A DNA stretch of 37,815 nucleotides from Gammaproteobacteria bacterium (GTDB taxonomy: Bacteria > Pseudomonadota > Gammaproteobacteria > Steroidobacterales > Steroidobacteraceae). The DNA is taken from positions 1 through 37,815 of the forward strand of contig VEPJ01000001.1 of the NCBI GenBank assembly GCA_012026925.1, read 5' to 3'. Positions 19,497 to 26,969 of the stretch are shown here, one piece after another. Each line of letters opens with the position of its first letter. Position 1 is the stretch's first letter. The position numbers and the translations under genes are program-made. The notes under the pieces are model-generated. The model saw only the letters and a list, made by a program, of their open reading frames with translations. It did no database searches and was not told the origin of the DNA.

Positions 19497-20467
19497 GCGC
19501 TCCCGGGCGCGCTGGCGGTGGGCCTCCACGCCGCCGCTGGCGCGACGTGGACGGCATCGTCCTCCTCGACAAGCCCCTGGGCTTGAGCTCGAACCAGGCG
19601 CTGCAGCGCGTGCGGCGGCTCCTCCTCGCAGCCAAGGGCGGGCACGCCGGGACCCTCGACCCCCTGGCCACCGGCATGCTGCCGCTCTGCTTCGGCCAGG
19701 CCACCAAGGCCTGCGGGCAGCTGCTGGGTTCGTCCAAGGCCTACCGGGTCCGCCTCGGCCTCGGCGCCGCCACCACGACCGGAGACGCGGAAGGCGAGGT
19801 CGTCCGCGAGGCGGCCGTGCCCAACCTGCAGCGCGCCCGGGTGGAAGCGGTGCTCGGCAGCTTCGTCGGAGAGCGCGAGCAGCTGCCGCCAATGTACTCG
19901 GCCCTGAAGCGCGGCGGCCGGCCGCTCTACGAGCTCGCGAGGGCGGGCCAGGAGGTACCGCGCGAGCCACGGCGGGTCCGCTTCGATCGCCTGACCCTCC
20001 TGCGCCTGGGTGAGCGCGACGTCGAATTCGACGTCGTCTGCTCGAAGGGCACGTACGTCCGCGTGCTCGGCGAGGAAATTGCGGTCGCCCTGGGGACCTG
20101 CGGTCACCTGGCAGCGCTCAGGCGGCTCTGGGTCGAACCGTTCGCGCCGGACGCGATGGTCTCGCTCGAGGCGATCGAGCAGTGGGCCGGGGCGGGCGAG
20201 CCCCCGGCCGCACGGCCCGCCTGGCTCGAGCCGGTGGATCTCGCCTTCCAGTCCCTGCCTCGACTGGACCTGGACTCCCGGCAGGCCCTGCACCTCACCC
20301 AGGGCCGGGTCCTGGCGGCTCCAGCCACGCTCGCGGCCAGCCCGGCCGTTCGCGCCTATGCCCCGGAGGGCCGCTTCCTCGGACTCGTGACGGTCGGGCC
20401 GGATCGCACCGTGCGCGTCGAGCGCCTGTTCGTCAGCGGGTCCGGCGGGCCAGAGCCGCCGACTTGA
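19493..20467 (+). CDS. truB: tRNA pseudouridine(55) synthase TruB
   Basis: TruB makes pseudouridine 55 in the T-loop of tRNAs and also acts as a tRNA chaperone. The product is 324 residues. The N-terminal 'GIVLLDKPLGLSSNQALQRVRR' and 'GHAGTLDPLATGMLP' are family signatures, with catalytic Asp56 in the latter. 'YSALKRGGRPLYELARAG' and 'CSKGTYVRVL' are also conserved. A PUA-like C-terminal domain covers roughly the last 75 residues. The start is a GTG at 19493 within the rbfA stop. A promoter for rpsO overlaps its stop codon. Confidence 0.97.
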   Translation: MSAPGRAGGGPPRRRWRDVDGIVLLDKPLGLSSNQALQRVRRLLLAAKGGHAGTLDPLATGMLPLCFGQATKACGQLLGSSKAYRVRLGLGAATTTGDAEGEVVREAAVPNLQRARVEAVLGSFVGEREQLPPMYSALKRGGRPLYELARAGQEVPREPRRVRFDRLTLLRLGERDVEFDVVCSKGTYVRVLGEEIAVALGTCGHLAALRRLWVEPFAPDAMVSLEAIEQWAGAGEPPAARPAWLEPVDLAFQSLPRLDLDSRQALHLTQGRVLAAPATLAASPAVRAYAPEGRFLGLVTVGPDRTVRVERLFVSGSGGPEPPT

Positions 20468-20493
20468 GATTCCGACCGGGCGACGGGTAAAAT
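20464..20493 (+). promoter_or_regulatory. Sigma70 promoter for rpsO-pnp
   Basis: TTGAGA (20464-20469), an 18-bp spacer and TAAAAT (20488-20493): 4 of 6 and 5 of 6 matches, at the usual place between truB and rpsO. The -35 overlaps the truB stop codon. The predicted start gives a leader of about 40 nt before rpsO. Confidence 0.62.
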
Positions 20494-20539
20494 GCGCGGC
20501 TCAATTCAAGGGCCTACAAGGTTTCGAGGTTTCCAAACG

Positions 20540-20809
20540 ATGGCACTGTCCACCGAGCGCAAGGGCGAGATTGTCGGCAGCTTCCGACGCGGCACGAAGG
20601 ACACCGGATCGCCGGAAGTCCAGATCGCCCTCCTGTCCGCGCGCATCAACGAACTCGGCGAGCACTTCACGACCCACAAGCGCGACCACTCCTCGCGCCG
20701 CGGGCTCCTGAAGCTCGTCACGCAGCGCCGCAAGCTGCTCGATTACCTGAAGGCCTCGGACCCGACGCGCTACCAGGAAGTAGTGAGCCGGCTCGGCCTC
20801 CGCCGCTGA
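20540..20809 (+). CDS. rpsO: 30S ribosomal protein S15
   Basis: S15 is a primary 16S rRNA-binding protein that also forms a bridge to the 50S subunit. The product is exactly 89 residues, the standard length. '[23 protein letters not shown]', '[15 protein letters not shown]' and 'RRKLLDYLK' are diagnostic, including the conserved His and Asp used in rRNA binding. I chose the ATG at 20540, not an in-frame ATG at 20492 that lies inside the promoter. It has its own promoter and is followed by a hairpin and then pnp, as in E. coli. Confidence 0.98.
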   Translation: MALSTERKGEIVGSFRRGTKDTGSPEVQIALLSARINELGEHFTTHKRDHSSRRGLLKLVTQRRKLLDYLKASDPTRYQEVVSRLGLRR

Positions 20810-20819
20810 CTCCCCCGAA

Positions 20820-20850
20820 CCGGCCCGCAACGCGGGCCGGATTCGTTTCA
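20820..20850 (+). terminator. Hairpin between rpsO and pnp
   Basis: Perfect 9-bp stem CCGGCCCGC (20820-20828) and GCGGGCCGG (20832-20840) with loop AAC, followed by ATTCGTTTC. The T-run is poor, so it may be a partial terminator or an mRNA-stabilising or processing hairpin. In E. coli this gap carries both a terminator and an RNase III site that control pnp. Confidence 0.6.
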
Positions 20851-20886
20851 GCACACCCCAAACGCATTGCTGCACGGGACACCATC

Positions 20887-22971
20887 GTGAACGTCCACAA
20901 GAAGACTTTTCAGTACGGTCCGCACACCGTCACGCTCGAGACCGGCCGCCTCGCGCGCCAGGCCGACGGCGCCGTCCTCGTTTCCATGGGCGACACCGTC
21001 GTCCTCGTCACGGCCGTGGGCCGCAAGGATGCCGATCCCAACAAGGAGTTCTTCCCGCTGACGGTCAACTACGTCGAGAAGACGTACGCGGCGGGGCGCA
21101 TCCCGGGCGGCTTCTTCAAGCGCGAAGGCCGTCCGTCCGAGAAGGAGACGCTGACCTCGCGCCTGATCGACCGTCCGATCCGGCCCCTGTTCCCCGAAGG
21201 CTTCTTCAACGAGGTGCAGGTCGTGGCGACGGTCGTCTCGCTCGACCCCGACATCGACTCCGACATCCCCGCGATGCTCGGCGCGTCCGCGGCCCTCAGC
21301 CTGTCGGGCATTCCGTTCAAGGGCCCGATCGGAGCCGCCAAGGTCGGCTACCGTGACGGCCAGTACCTCCTGAACCCAACGGCCAAGGACCTGCAGACCT
21401 CGCAGCTCGACCTCGTGGTGGCCGGTACGGCCGACGCGGTGCTGATGGTCGAGTCCGAGGCGAAGGTGCTTCCCGAGGACGTCATGCTCGGCGCCGTGGT
21501 GTTCGGCCACGAGCAGATGCAGGTCGCGATCAAGGCCATCCGCGAACTCGCCGCCGAGGCGGGCAAGCCCGCCTGGACGTGGGCGGCGCCGGCCGTCGAC
21601 GCCGCCCTGGTCGCGGCGGTCGCCGCGCAGGCCGGGACCGCGCTCGGCGAGGCGTACACGATCACCGACAAGCAGAAGCGCTACGCGCGCATCGGCGAAA
21701 TCAAGAAGGCCACGGTCGAGGCGCTCGCCGGCGGCGAGTCGCCGAAGTTCGACGCGCGCAAGGTCGGCGACCAGCTCGGCATGCTCGAGTACGACATCGT
21801 CCGTCGACGCATCCTGGCGGGCGAGCCCCGCATCGACGGCCGTGACATGCACACGGTCCGCAAGATCACCGTGCAGACCGGCGTCCTGCCGCGCACGCAC
21901 GGCTCGGCGCTGTTCACCCGCGGTGAGACGCAGGCGCTCGTCACCACGACGCTCGGCACCGGCCGCGACGCGCAGATCATCGACGCGCTCTCGGGCGAAC
22001 GCAAAGAGCCGTTCATGCTCCACTACAACTTCCCGCCGTTCTCGGTGGGCGAGACGGGCATGATGGGCTCGCCGAAGCGCCGCGAGATCGGCCACGGCAA
22101 CCTCGCGCGACGGGGCGTCAACGCCGTGATGCCCGACATGTCCACCTTCCCGTACATCATCCGCGTGGTGTCGGAAATCCTCGAGTCGAACGGCTCGAGC
22201 TCGATGGCCTCGGTCTGCGGCACGAGCCTGTCGCTGATGGACGCGGGCGTGCCCCTCAAGGCGCCGGTCGCCGGCGTGGCCATGGGCCTCGTGCTCGAGG
22301 GCGGCAGGTTCCAGGTGCTCACCGACATCCTCGGCGACGAGGATCACCTCGGCGACATGGACTTCAAGGTGGCAGGCACCTCGACCGGCGTCACCGCGCT
22401 GCAGATGGACATCAAGATCGAGGGCATCACGCGCGAGATCATGAAGGTCGCGCTCGAGTCCGCCCACAAGGCGCGCCTGCACATCCTCGGCGAGATGGCG
22501 AAGGTCATCACCGAGGCCCGCCCGCAGATGTCGGAGTGGGCGCCAACGATCATCACGATGAAGATCGACCCGGAGAAGATCCGCGAGGTCATCGGCAAGG
22601 GTGGCGCGGTCATCCGCGCCATCACCGAGGAGACCGGTACGACGATCGACATCGAGAACGACGGCACGGTCAAGATCGCGTCGGTGAACGGCGCGGCGGG
22701 CCGGGAGGCGCAGCGCCGCATCGAGCTCATCACCTCCGAGGTCGAGGTCGGCCGTATCTACGAGGGCAAGGTCGTCCGCCTGATGGACTTCGGCGCCTTC
22801 GTGCAGATCCTGCCGGGCAAGGACGGCCTCGTGCACATCTCGCAGATCTCGGACGAGCGCGTCGAGCGCGTGAGCGACAAGCTGAAGGAAGGCGACGTCG
22901 TGCGCGTCAAGGTGCTCGAGGTCGACCGCCAGGGGCGCGTGCGCCTGTCGATGCGCAACGTCGACGCCTGA
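20887..22971 (+). CDS. pnp: Polyribonucleotide nucleotidyltransferase (PNPase)
   Basis: PNPase is a 3'-5' phosphorolytic exoribonuclease of the RNA degradosome. The product is 694 residues. Two RNase PH-like domains are joined by an alpha-helical linker; '[18 protein letters not shown]', '[12 protein letters not shown]' and '[18 protein letters not shown]' are family motifs. The C-terminus has a KH domain ('[20 protein letters not shown]') and an S1 domain ('[20 protein letters not shown]'). The start is a GTG at 20887 without a strong ribosome binding site, which would suit a message under post-transcriptional autoregulation as known for E. coli pnp. The gene is convergent with phaR. Confidence 0.97.
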   Translation: MNVHKKTFQYGPHTVTLETGRLARQADGAVLVSMGDTVVLVTAVGRKDADPNKEFFPLTVNYVEKTYAAGRIPGGFFKREGRPSEKETLTSRLIDRPIRPLFPEGFFNEVQVVATVVSLDPDIDSDIPAMLGASAALSLSGIPFKGPIGAAKVGYRDGQYLLNPTAKDLQTSQLDLVVAGTADAVLMVESEAKVLPEDVMLGAVVFGHEQMQVAIKAIRELAAEAGKPAWTWAAPAVDAALVAAVAAQAGTALGEAYTITDKQKRYARIGEIKKATVEALAGGESPKFDARKVGDQLGMLEYDIVRRRILAGEPRIDGRDMHTVRKITVQTGVLPRTHGSALFTRGETQALVTTTLGTGRDAQIIDALSGERKEPFMLHYNFPPFSVGETGMMGSPKRREIGHGNLARRGVNAVMPDMSTFPYIIRVVSEILESNGSSSMASVCGTSLSLMDAGVPLKAPVAGVAMGLVLEGGRFQVLTDILGDEDHLGDMDFKVAGTSTGVTALQMDIKIEGITREIMKVALESAHKARLHILGEMAKVITEARPQMSEWAPTIITMKIDPEKIREVIGKGGAVIRAITEETGTTIDIENDGTVKIASVNGAAGREAQRRIELITSEVEVGRIYEGKVVRLMDFGAFVQILPGKDGLVHISQISDERVERVSDKLKEGDVVRVKVLEVDRQGRVRLSMRNVDA

Positions 22972-22975
22972 AGAA

Positions 22976-23003
22976 AGCGGTTAGCGGTTAGCGGTTAGCG
23001 GTT
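22976..23003. repeat. Four tandem copies of the heptamer AGCGGTT, with a diverged inverted copy at 23055-23080
   Basis: Four perfect tandem heptamers begin 5 bp after the pnp stop. On the far side of the central hairpin, CCGCTAACCGCT (23055-23066) is the exact reverse complement of AGCGGTTAGCGG. CACTATCC (23070-23077) is the reverse complement of GGATAGTG (23007-23014). The two matches are in the same order on both sides and so cannot all pair in one nested hairpin. Confidence 0.85.
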
Positions 23004-23014
23004 AGGGGATAGTG

Positions 23015-23047
23015 AAGAGGGCCGGCATTGCCGGCCCTTCTTCTTTC
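23015..23047. terminator. Hairpin terminator between convergent pnp and phaR
   Basis: GGGCCGGC (23019-23026) pairs with GCCGGCCC (23030-23037) around ATT, extended by A-T outside. Downstream on the + strand is CTTCTTCTTTC, a T-rich tail suited to pnp. On the - strand the tail is weaker (CTCTTCACT), so it may serve phaR less well. Confidence 0.75.
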
Positions 23048-23090
23048 TGACTGTCCGCTAACCGCTGATCACTATCCGCTTTCCTCGTTC

Positions 23091-23621
23091 CTAGTCCTTC
23101 TCGCTGCGCCCGAAGGGCCCGGGCAGGCGGCTGAAGACTTCCTCCTGCAGCGACTTCCAGCGCTGGTAGTTCTTCTGCGCCACGGAAGTGACGGTCTCGA
23201 GCGGGTCGATGCCGACGACGCTCTTGAAGCGGTCGCGCAACTCGCGCTGCTCCTTCGCGAACTGCTGGATGCTCTCGTCGAGGTAGCGTGCAACGAAGTC
23301 CTGCAGGCCGCTCCCGTAGCTGCGGATCACCTGTGACAGGAAGTCGCGTGTCATGAGCGACTCGCCACCACCCTCCTGCTCGGCGATGACCTGCAGCAGG
23401 ATGCTGCGCGTGATGTCCTGCTGGGTCTTGCGGTCGAGCACGACGAAGTCCACGCGCTCGACGACCAGCCGCCGGATGTCGGCAAGCGTGACGTAGCGGC
23501 TCTCTACGGTGTCGTAGAGCCGGCGGTTCGGGTACTTGCGGATCACGCGCGGCGCGTTCCTGCCGCCCTCGCCACCGTGTGCACCGCCCTTTGCCCGCTT
23601 GGTCTTCGTTCTGGTCGTCAT
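23091..23621 (-). CDS. phaR: Polyhydroxyalkanoate synthesis repressor PhaR
   Basis: PhaR is a regulator that binds DNA and PHA polymer and represses phasin genes. The product is 176 residues. A basic low-complexity start (about 1-24) precedes the PHB_acc_N DNA-binding domain at about 26-88 ('RVIRKYPNRRLYDTVESRYVTLADIRRLV', 'VLDRKTQQDITRSILLQVI'), the diagnostic part. A helical PHB_acc region follows ('FLSQVIRSYGSGLQDFVARYLDESI'). I chose the ATG at 23621, preceded by AGGAAG, over longer open frames. Its start overlaps the gluQ stop by one base (TAATG). No PHA synthase or phasin gene is in the window, so the targets lie elsewhere. The stop is TAG. Confidence 0.9.
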   Translation of the reverse strand: MTTRTKTKRAKGGAHGGEGGRNAPRVIRKYPNRRLYDTVESRYVTLADIRRLVVERVDFVVLDRKTQQDITRSILLQVIAEQEGGGESLMTRDFLSQVIRSYGSGLQDFVARYLDESIQQFAKEQRELRDRFKSVVGIDPLETVTSVAQKNYQRWKSLQEEVFSRLPGPFGRSEKD

Positions 23622-24616
23622 TAGCTGTCTTCCTGTGCCTTCAGGCGCAACACGTGATCGGGAGTCCGCCGCGTCATCTGCCCCGCGAACCTCGCGGGCT
23701 CCCAGTGCAGGACCGCCCACTCCCACACATCCCCGACCGTACCACGCGCCAGCTCCGATGGCGGCCCCTGTCCGAGAAATTCCAACGCCGACACCAGTTG
23801 CATCGACGGCTCGGCGAGTGCCAGCCCGGGCGCATCGTCCGACTTGGAGAGCTTAAGGCCGCCGGCGTCCACGGCAAGTGGGACGTGCATGTACGTCGGC
23901 GTCGGCAAACCGAGACCCTCCTGGACCAGGATCTGGCGGGGCGTGCTCGAGAGGAGGTCCGTGCCCCGGACCACGTCCGTGATGACCTGGTCCGCGTCGT
24001 CCACGACGACCGCCAGCTGGTACGCGAACAGGCCGTCCCGCCGCCGCAACACGAAGTCGCCGACGGTCCGTGCCACGTTGGTCACCTGCCGACCTTGGAC
24101 ACGGTCCACGAACTCGACGAACCGGTCCGGCACGCGCAGGCGCCACGCCACGCCGTCGGCCGAATGGTCGACGGAAGCAAGGCAGGCAGCCGGGTGGAAG
24201 AGTTCATCACCCGGCGCACGACTGCGATTCTCCGGGAGGGCCGCGAGTGCCGCACGTGAGCACGGGCATTCCCGGATGCGGCCGTCGTGCCGCAGTCGCT
24301 CGATCGCAGCCCGGTAGGCGGCCGAGCGCGTGCTCTGCCGCAACACGGGTCCGTCCCATCGGAAGCCGAGGCGCTCGAGGGCGAAGAGAATGGAGTCGGC
24401 CGCGCCGGGCCGCTCGCGCGGCGGATCGAGGTCCTCGATGCGGACCAGCCACTCACCCCCACGGATGCGCGCCTCGAGACAGCTGGCGACGGCCGCCACC
24501 AGCGACCCGAAGTGCAAGGGACCGGTCGGGGAAGGCGCGAACCGCCCCCGGTAGGGGCGCGCGGGCTCAGCGGTACCAGTCGTCGCGGTCGCCGAACTGC
24601 TTCTCGCGCCGCTCAC
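23621..24616 (-). CDS. gluQ: Glutamyl-Q tRNA(Asp) synthetase
   Basis: GluQRS attaches glutamate to queuosine at position 34 of tRNA-Asp; it is a truncated glutamyl-tRNA synthetase lacking the anticodon-binding domain. The product is 331 residues. The HIGH-like motif is in 'FAPSPTGPLHFGSLV' (about 26-40). 'LVRIEDLDPPRE' is the glutamate pocket, and the KMSKS-like motif is 'LKLSKSD' at 254-260. A zinc site with C117, C119 and C145 is present; the usual tyrosine ligand position seems to be F140/H141. The start is a GTG at 24616 inside the last 50 bp of dksA; no later start precedes the HIGH-like motif. It complements the queE/queC genes earlier in the window. Confidence 0.93.
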   Translation of the reverse strand: MSGARSSSATATTGTAEPARPYRGRFAPSPTGPLHFGSLVAAVASCLEARIRGGEWLVRIEDLDPPRERPGAADSILFALERLGFRWDGPVLRQSTRSAAYRAAIERLRHDGRIRECPCSRAALAALPENRSRAPGDELFHPAACLASVDHSADGVAWRLRVPDRFVEFVDRVQGRQVTNVARTVGDFVLRRRDGLFAYQLAVVVDDADQVITDVVRGTDLLSSTPRQILVQEGLGLPTPTYMHVPLAVDAGGLKLSKSDDAPGLALAEPSMQLVSALEFLGQGPPSELARGTVGDVWEWAVLHWEPARFAGQMTRRTPDHVLRLKAQEDS

Positions 24617-25283
24617 GACGTTCCTGGGCCTCGACGCTCAGCGTGGCGACGGGACGGGCCTCGAGGCGCTTCACCCCGATCGGCTCGCCGGTCTCGAGGC
24701 AGTAGCCATATGTGCCGTCCTCGATGCGCTTCAGCGCCTCGTCGATCTTGCGGATGAGCTTGCGCTCGCGGTCGCGCGTCCTGAGCTCGAGGCTGAACTC
24801 GGACTCCTGGGTCGCGCGGTCGTTGGGGTCCGGGAAATTCGCCGCCTCGTCCTTCATGTGGAGCATCGTGCGGTCCACCTCCTGCATGAGGTCCTGCTTC
24901 CACGTGGAGAGGATCCCCCGGAAGTGCTCGAGCTGCTCCTTGCTCATGTACTCCTCGCCCTTGCGCGGGACGTACGGCTCGACGTTGCGCGGGCCCGCGA
25001 GCAGGCTGGCGCTGGTGATCGGGGCGGGAGCGGCCTTTGCCGCCGCCGGGGCCGGCGCGGGCGTGGGCGCAGGAGCCGCAGCCTTGGGCTTCGCTGCAAC
25101 CTTGGCGGGCGGAGCCGTGGGCGCGGCCGCCTTCACGGCAGCCTTTGACACCGCTTTAGCGGGCGCAGCCTTGGCCTTCGGCGCAGCCTTGTCCGAGGGC
25201 TTCGCTGCCGCCTTGGCAGCCGGCTTGGCAGAAACTGTCTTCTTGGCCTTGGTCGCCTTTGCAGACGGTTTCTTGACGGGCAT
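24567..25283 (-). CDS. dksA: DksA, cysteine-poor variant with an Ala/Lys/Pro-rich N-terminal extension
   Basis: DksA binds the RNA polymerase secondary channel and works with ppGpp in the stringent response. The product is 238 residues against 151 in E. coli. Residues 1-92 are a low-complexity Ala/Lys/Pro tail resembling histone-H1 tails. The conserved core starts at 'VEPYVPRKGEEYMSKEQLEHF'. The coiled-coil tip keeps D152, D155 and A157 ('FPDPNDRATQE'), the residues needed for function in E. coli. The zinc finger does not: only C195 remains, and the other three positions are T198, S216 and A219. Such cysteine-poor DksAs are known and can be active without zinc. A candidate promoter is listed separately. 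Confidence 0.93.
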   Translation of the reverse strand: MPVKKPSAKATKAKKTVSAKPAAKAAAKPSDKAAPKAKAAPAKAVSKAAVKAAAPTAPPAKVAAKPKAAAPAPTPAPAPAAAKAAPAPITSASLLAGPRNVEPYVPRKGEEYMSKEQLEHFRGILSTWKQDLMQEVDRTMLHMKDEAANFPDPNDRATQESEFSLELRTRDRERKLIRKIDEALKRIEDGTYGYCLETGEPIGVKRLEARPVATLSVEAQERRERREKQFGDRDDWYR

Positions 25284-25316
25284 CTACGGACTCCGCGGGA
25301 TGTCGAAGGACGCGGG

Positions 25317-25344
25317 ATTATACAGACCCGCCGCGGCGGGTCCA
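25317..25344 (-). promoter_or_regulatory. Candidate sigma70 promoter of dksA
   Basis: On the - strand: TGGACC (25344-25339), 16-bp spacer, then a consensus TATAAT (25322-25317), followed by CCCGCG. The perfect -10 with a GC-rich discriminator is the type repressed by DksA/ppGpp, so autoregulation is plausible but inferred. Confidence 0.5.
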
Positions 25345-25472
25345 CCCGGCCTGGCACAGCCGGGCATTGCCGTCGGCGGCGGCCTGTCGCGCGGCCCGGA
25401 GTGCTGTGACGCCGCCCACTTTCTTTTACACTTCGCGCTTCTTTCCCGGGACCCCCTGACCGTGGGTGAACG

Positions 25473-26867
25473 ATGCGCCTGACCAAGATCAAGCTGGCCG
25501 GATTCAAGTCATTCGTGGACCCGACCGCGATCAGCTTCCCGAGCAGCCTGGTGGGCGTCGTCGGACCGAACGGTTGCGGCAAGTCGAACATCATCGACGC
25601 GGTCCGCTGGGTCATGGGCGAGATGTCCGCCAAGCACCTGCGCGGCGACTCGATGGCCGACGTCATCTTCAACGGGTCGGGCTCCCGCAAGCCGGTCGGC
25701 CACGCGTCGGTGGAACTCGTGTTCGACAACTCGGACGGCAAGCTCGGCGGCGAGTACGCGGGCTACTCGGAGGTGTCCCTGAAGCGCGTCGTCTCGCGCG
25801 ACGGGCAGTCCTCCTATTTCCTGAACGGCGTCCGCTGCCGCCGCAAGGACATCACGCAGCTGTTCCTCGGCACCGGCCTCGGCTCCCGCAGCTACGCGAT
25901 CATCGAGCAGAACATGATCACGCGCGTCATCGACGCCAAGGCGGACGAGATGCGTGCCTTCATCGAGGAGGCGGCGGGCATCTCGAGGTACAAGGAACGG
26001 CGTCGCGAGACGGAGGGCCGCATCGCGCACACCCGCGAGAACCTCGCGCGCCTGAGCGACCTGCGCGACGAAGTGGAAAAGCAGCTCCGGCACCTGCAGC
26101 GGCAGGCGGCGACCGCGCGCCGTTACCAGGCCCTGAAGCAGGAGGAGCGCCAGCTGCAGGCGGAGCTCCTCGCGCTGCGGTTGCGCGAGGTCGAGACCGA
26201 AGCCGGCGCCCGCCAGGCCATTCTCGGCGAACGCGACCTGGCCCTGCAGTCGGCCCTCGCCGAGCAGCGGTCGGTCGAGGCGGCCATCGAGCGCGCGCGG
26301 AGCGACCACGACGCGCACGCCGAGGTACTCGGCGAAGTGCAGGGCCGCTATTACCAGGTGGGCGCGGAAATCTCGCGCACCGAACAGGCCATCGAGCACG
26401 CCCGGGAGATCCGCAGCCGCCAGCGCCAGGAACTCGGGCAGGTCGCGCAGGGACTGCAGGACGCGAGCGCTCATCGCGTGCGAGACGTCGAGCAGGCGGC
26501 GGCCCTCGAGGCGGTGCTCGCCGAGCTCGGACCGAGCCTCGAGGCCGCGCGTGCCGCGGAAGAGGGCTCGGCCGCGCAGCTCGCCGCATCGGAAACCGCG
26601 ATGCACGCCTGGCAGGAAGAGTGGGAGGCGTTCAACCATTCGCTGCGCGCGGCGTCATCCGCGGCGGAGGCGGAGCGGGCGCGCCTCGGCGAAATGGACA
26701 ACCAGCTGCGCCACCTCGCCGCTCAGCGCGAGCGGGCGGCACAGGAACACGGCACCCTGTCGGCGGCCGATGTCGCCGGCAAGCTGGCCGAGATCGAAGC
26801 GGCCGAGGCCGGCGCGCGCGCCGGCCACGACGCCGCCCGCCGCGGGATCGACGAGTTCGTCGCTTAG
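25473..26867 (+). pseudogene. smc: Smc chromosome partition protein, N-terminal part, ended by an in-frame TAG
   Basis: SMC is the DNA-organising ATPase of bacterial condensin. This part codes for 464 residues. The start 'MRLTKIKLAGFKSFVDPT' and the Walker A motif GPNGCGKSN (31-39) are intact, as are the Q-loop region and 'QNMITRVIDAKADEMRAFIEEAAGI'. A long Gln/Arg/Glu-rich coiled coil then begins. The frame ends at TAG (26865-26867), yet homology continues in the same frame directly after it to base 28940. Together the two parts would give a normal 1155-residue Smc. The fragment alone lacks the hinge and the C-terminal half of the ATPase, so it could not form a working SMC. Nonsense mutation or a sequence error are the main options. 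Confidence 0.9.
26865..26867 (+). other. smc: Premature amber codon (TAG) inside smc, codon 465
   Basis: Frame 25473-28940 is open apart from this one TAG. It lies just before the hinge, in coiled coil where Gln or Glu is expected; a C-to-T change of CAG would suffice. TAG is used as a normal stop by phaR and by the MFS gene ending at 14299, so general recoding of TAG is unlikely. Confidence 0.9.
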
Positions 26868-26969
26868 CTGCAGGCCCCGCGGACCCGGGCGCGGGAGCTC
26901 GCCGAAGGTCGCATCGTTTCCCTCGAGGCCCTGCAGCGCGCGGCGCTCGGCCAGGGGCAGGGCAAGGTC

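Noticed and set aside
20848-22836. A 662-codon open frame antisense to pnp (also 29746-31608 antisense to ligA)
   Set aside because: Both mirror well-conserved genes; composition is what a GC-rich antisense frame gives.
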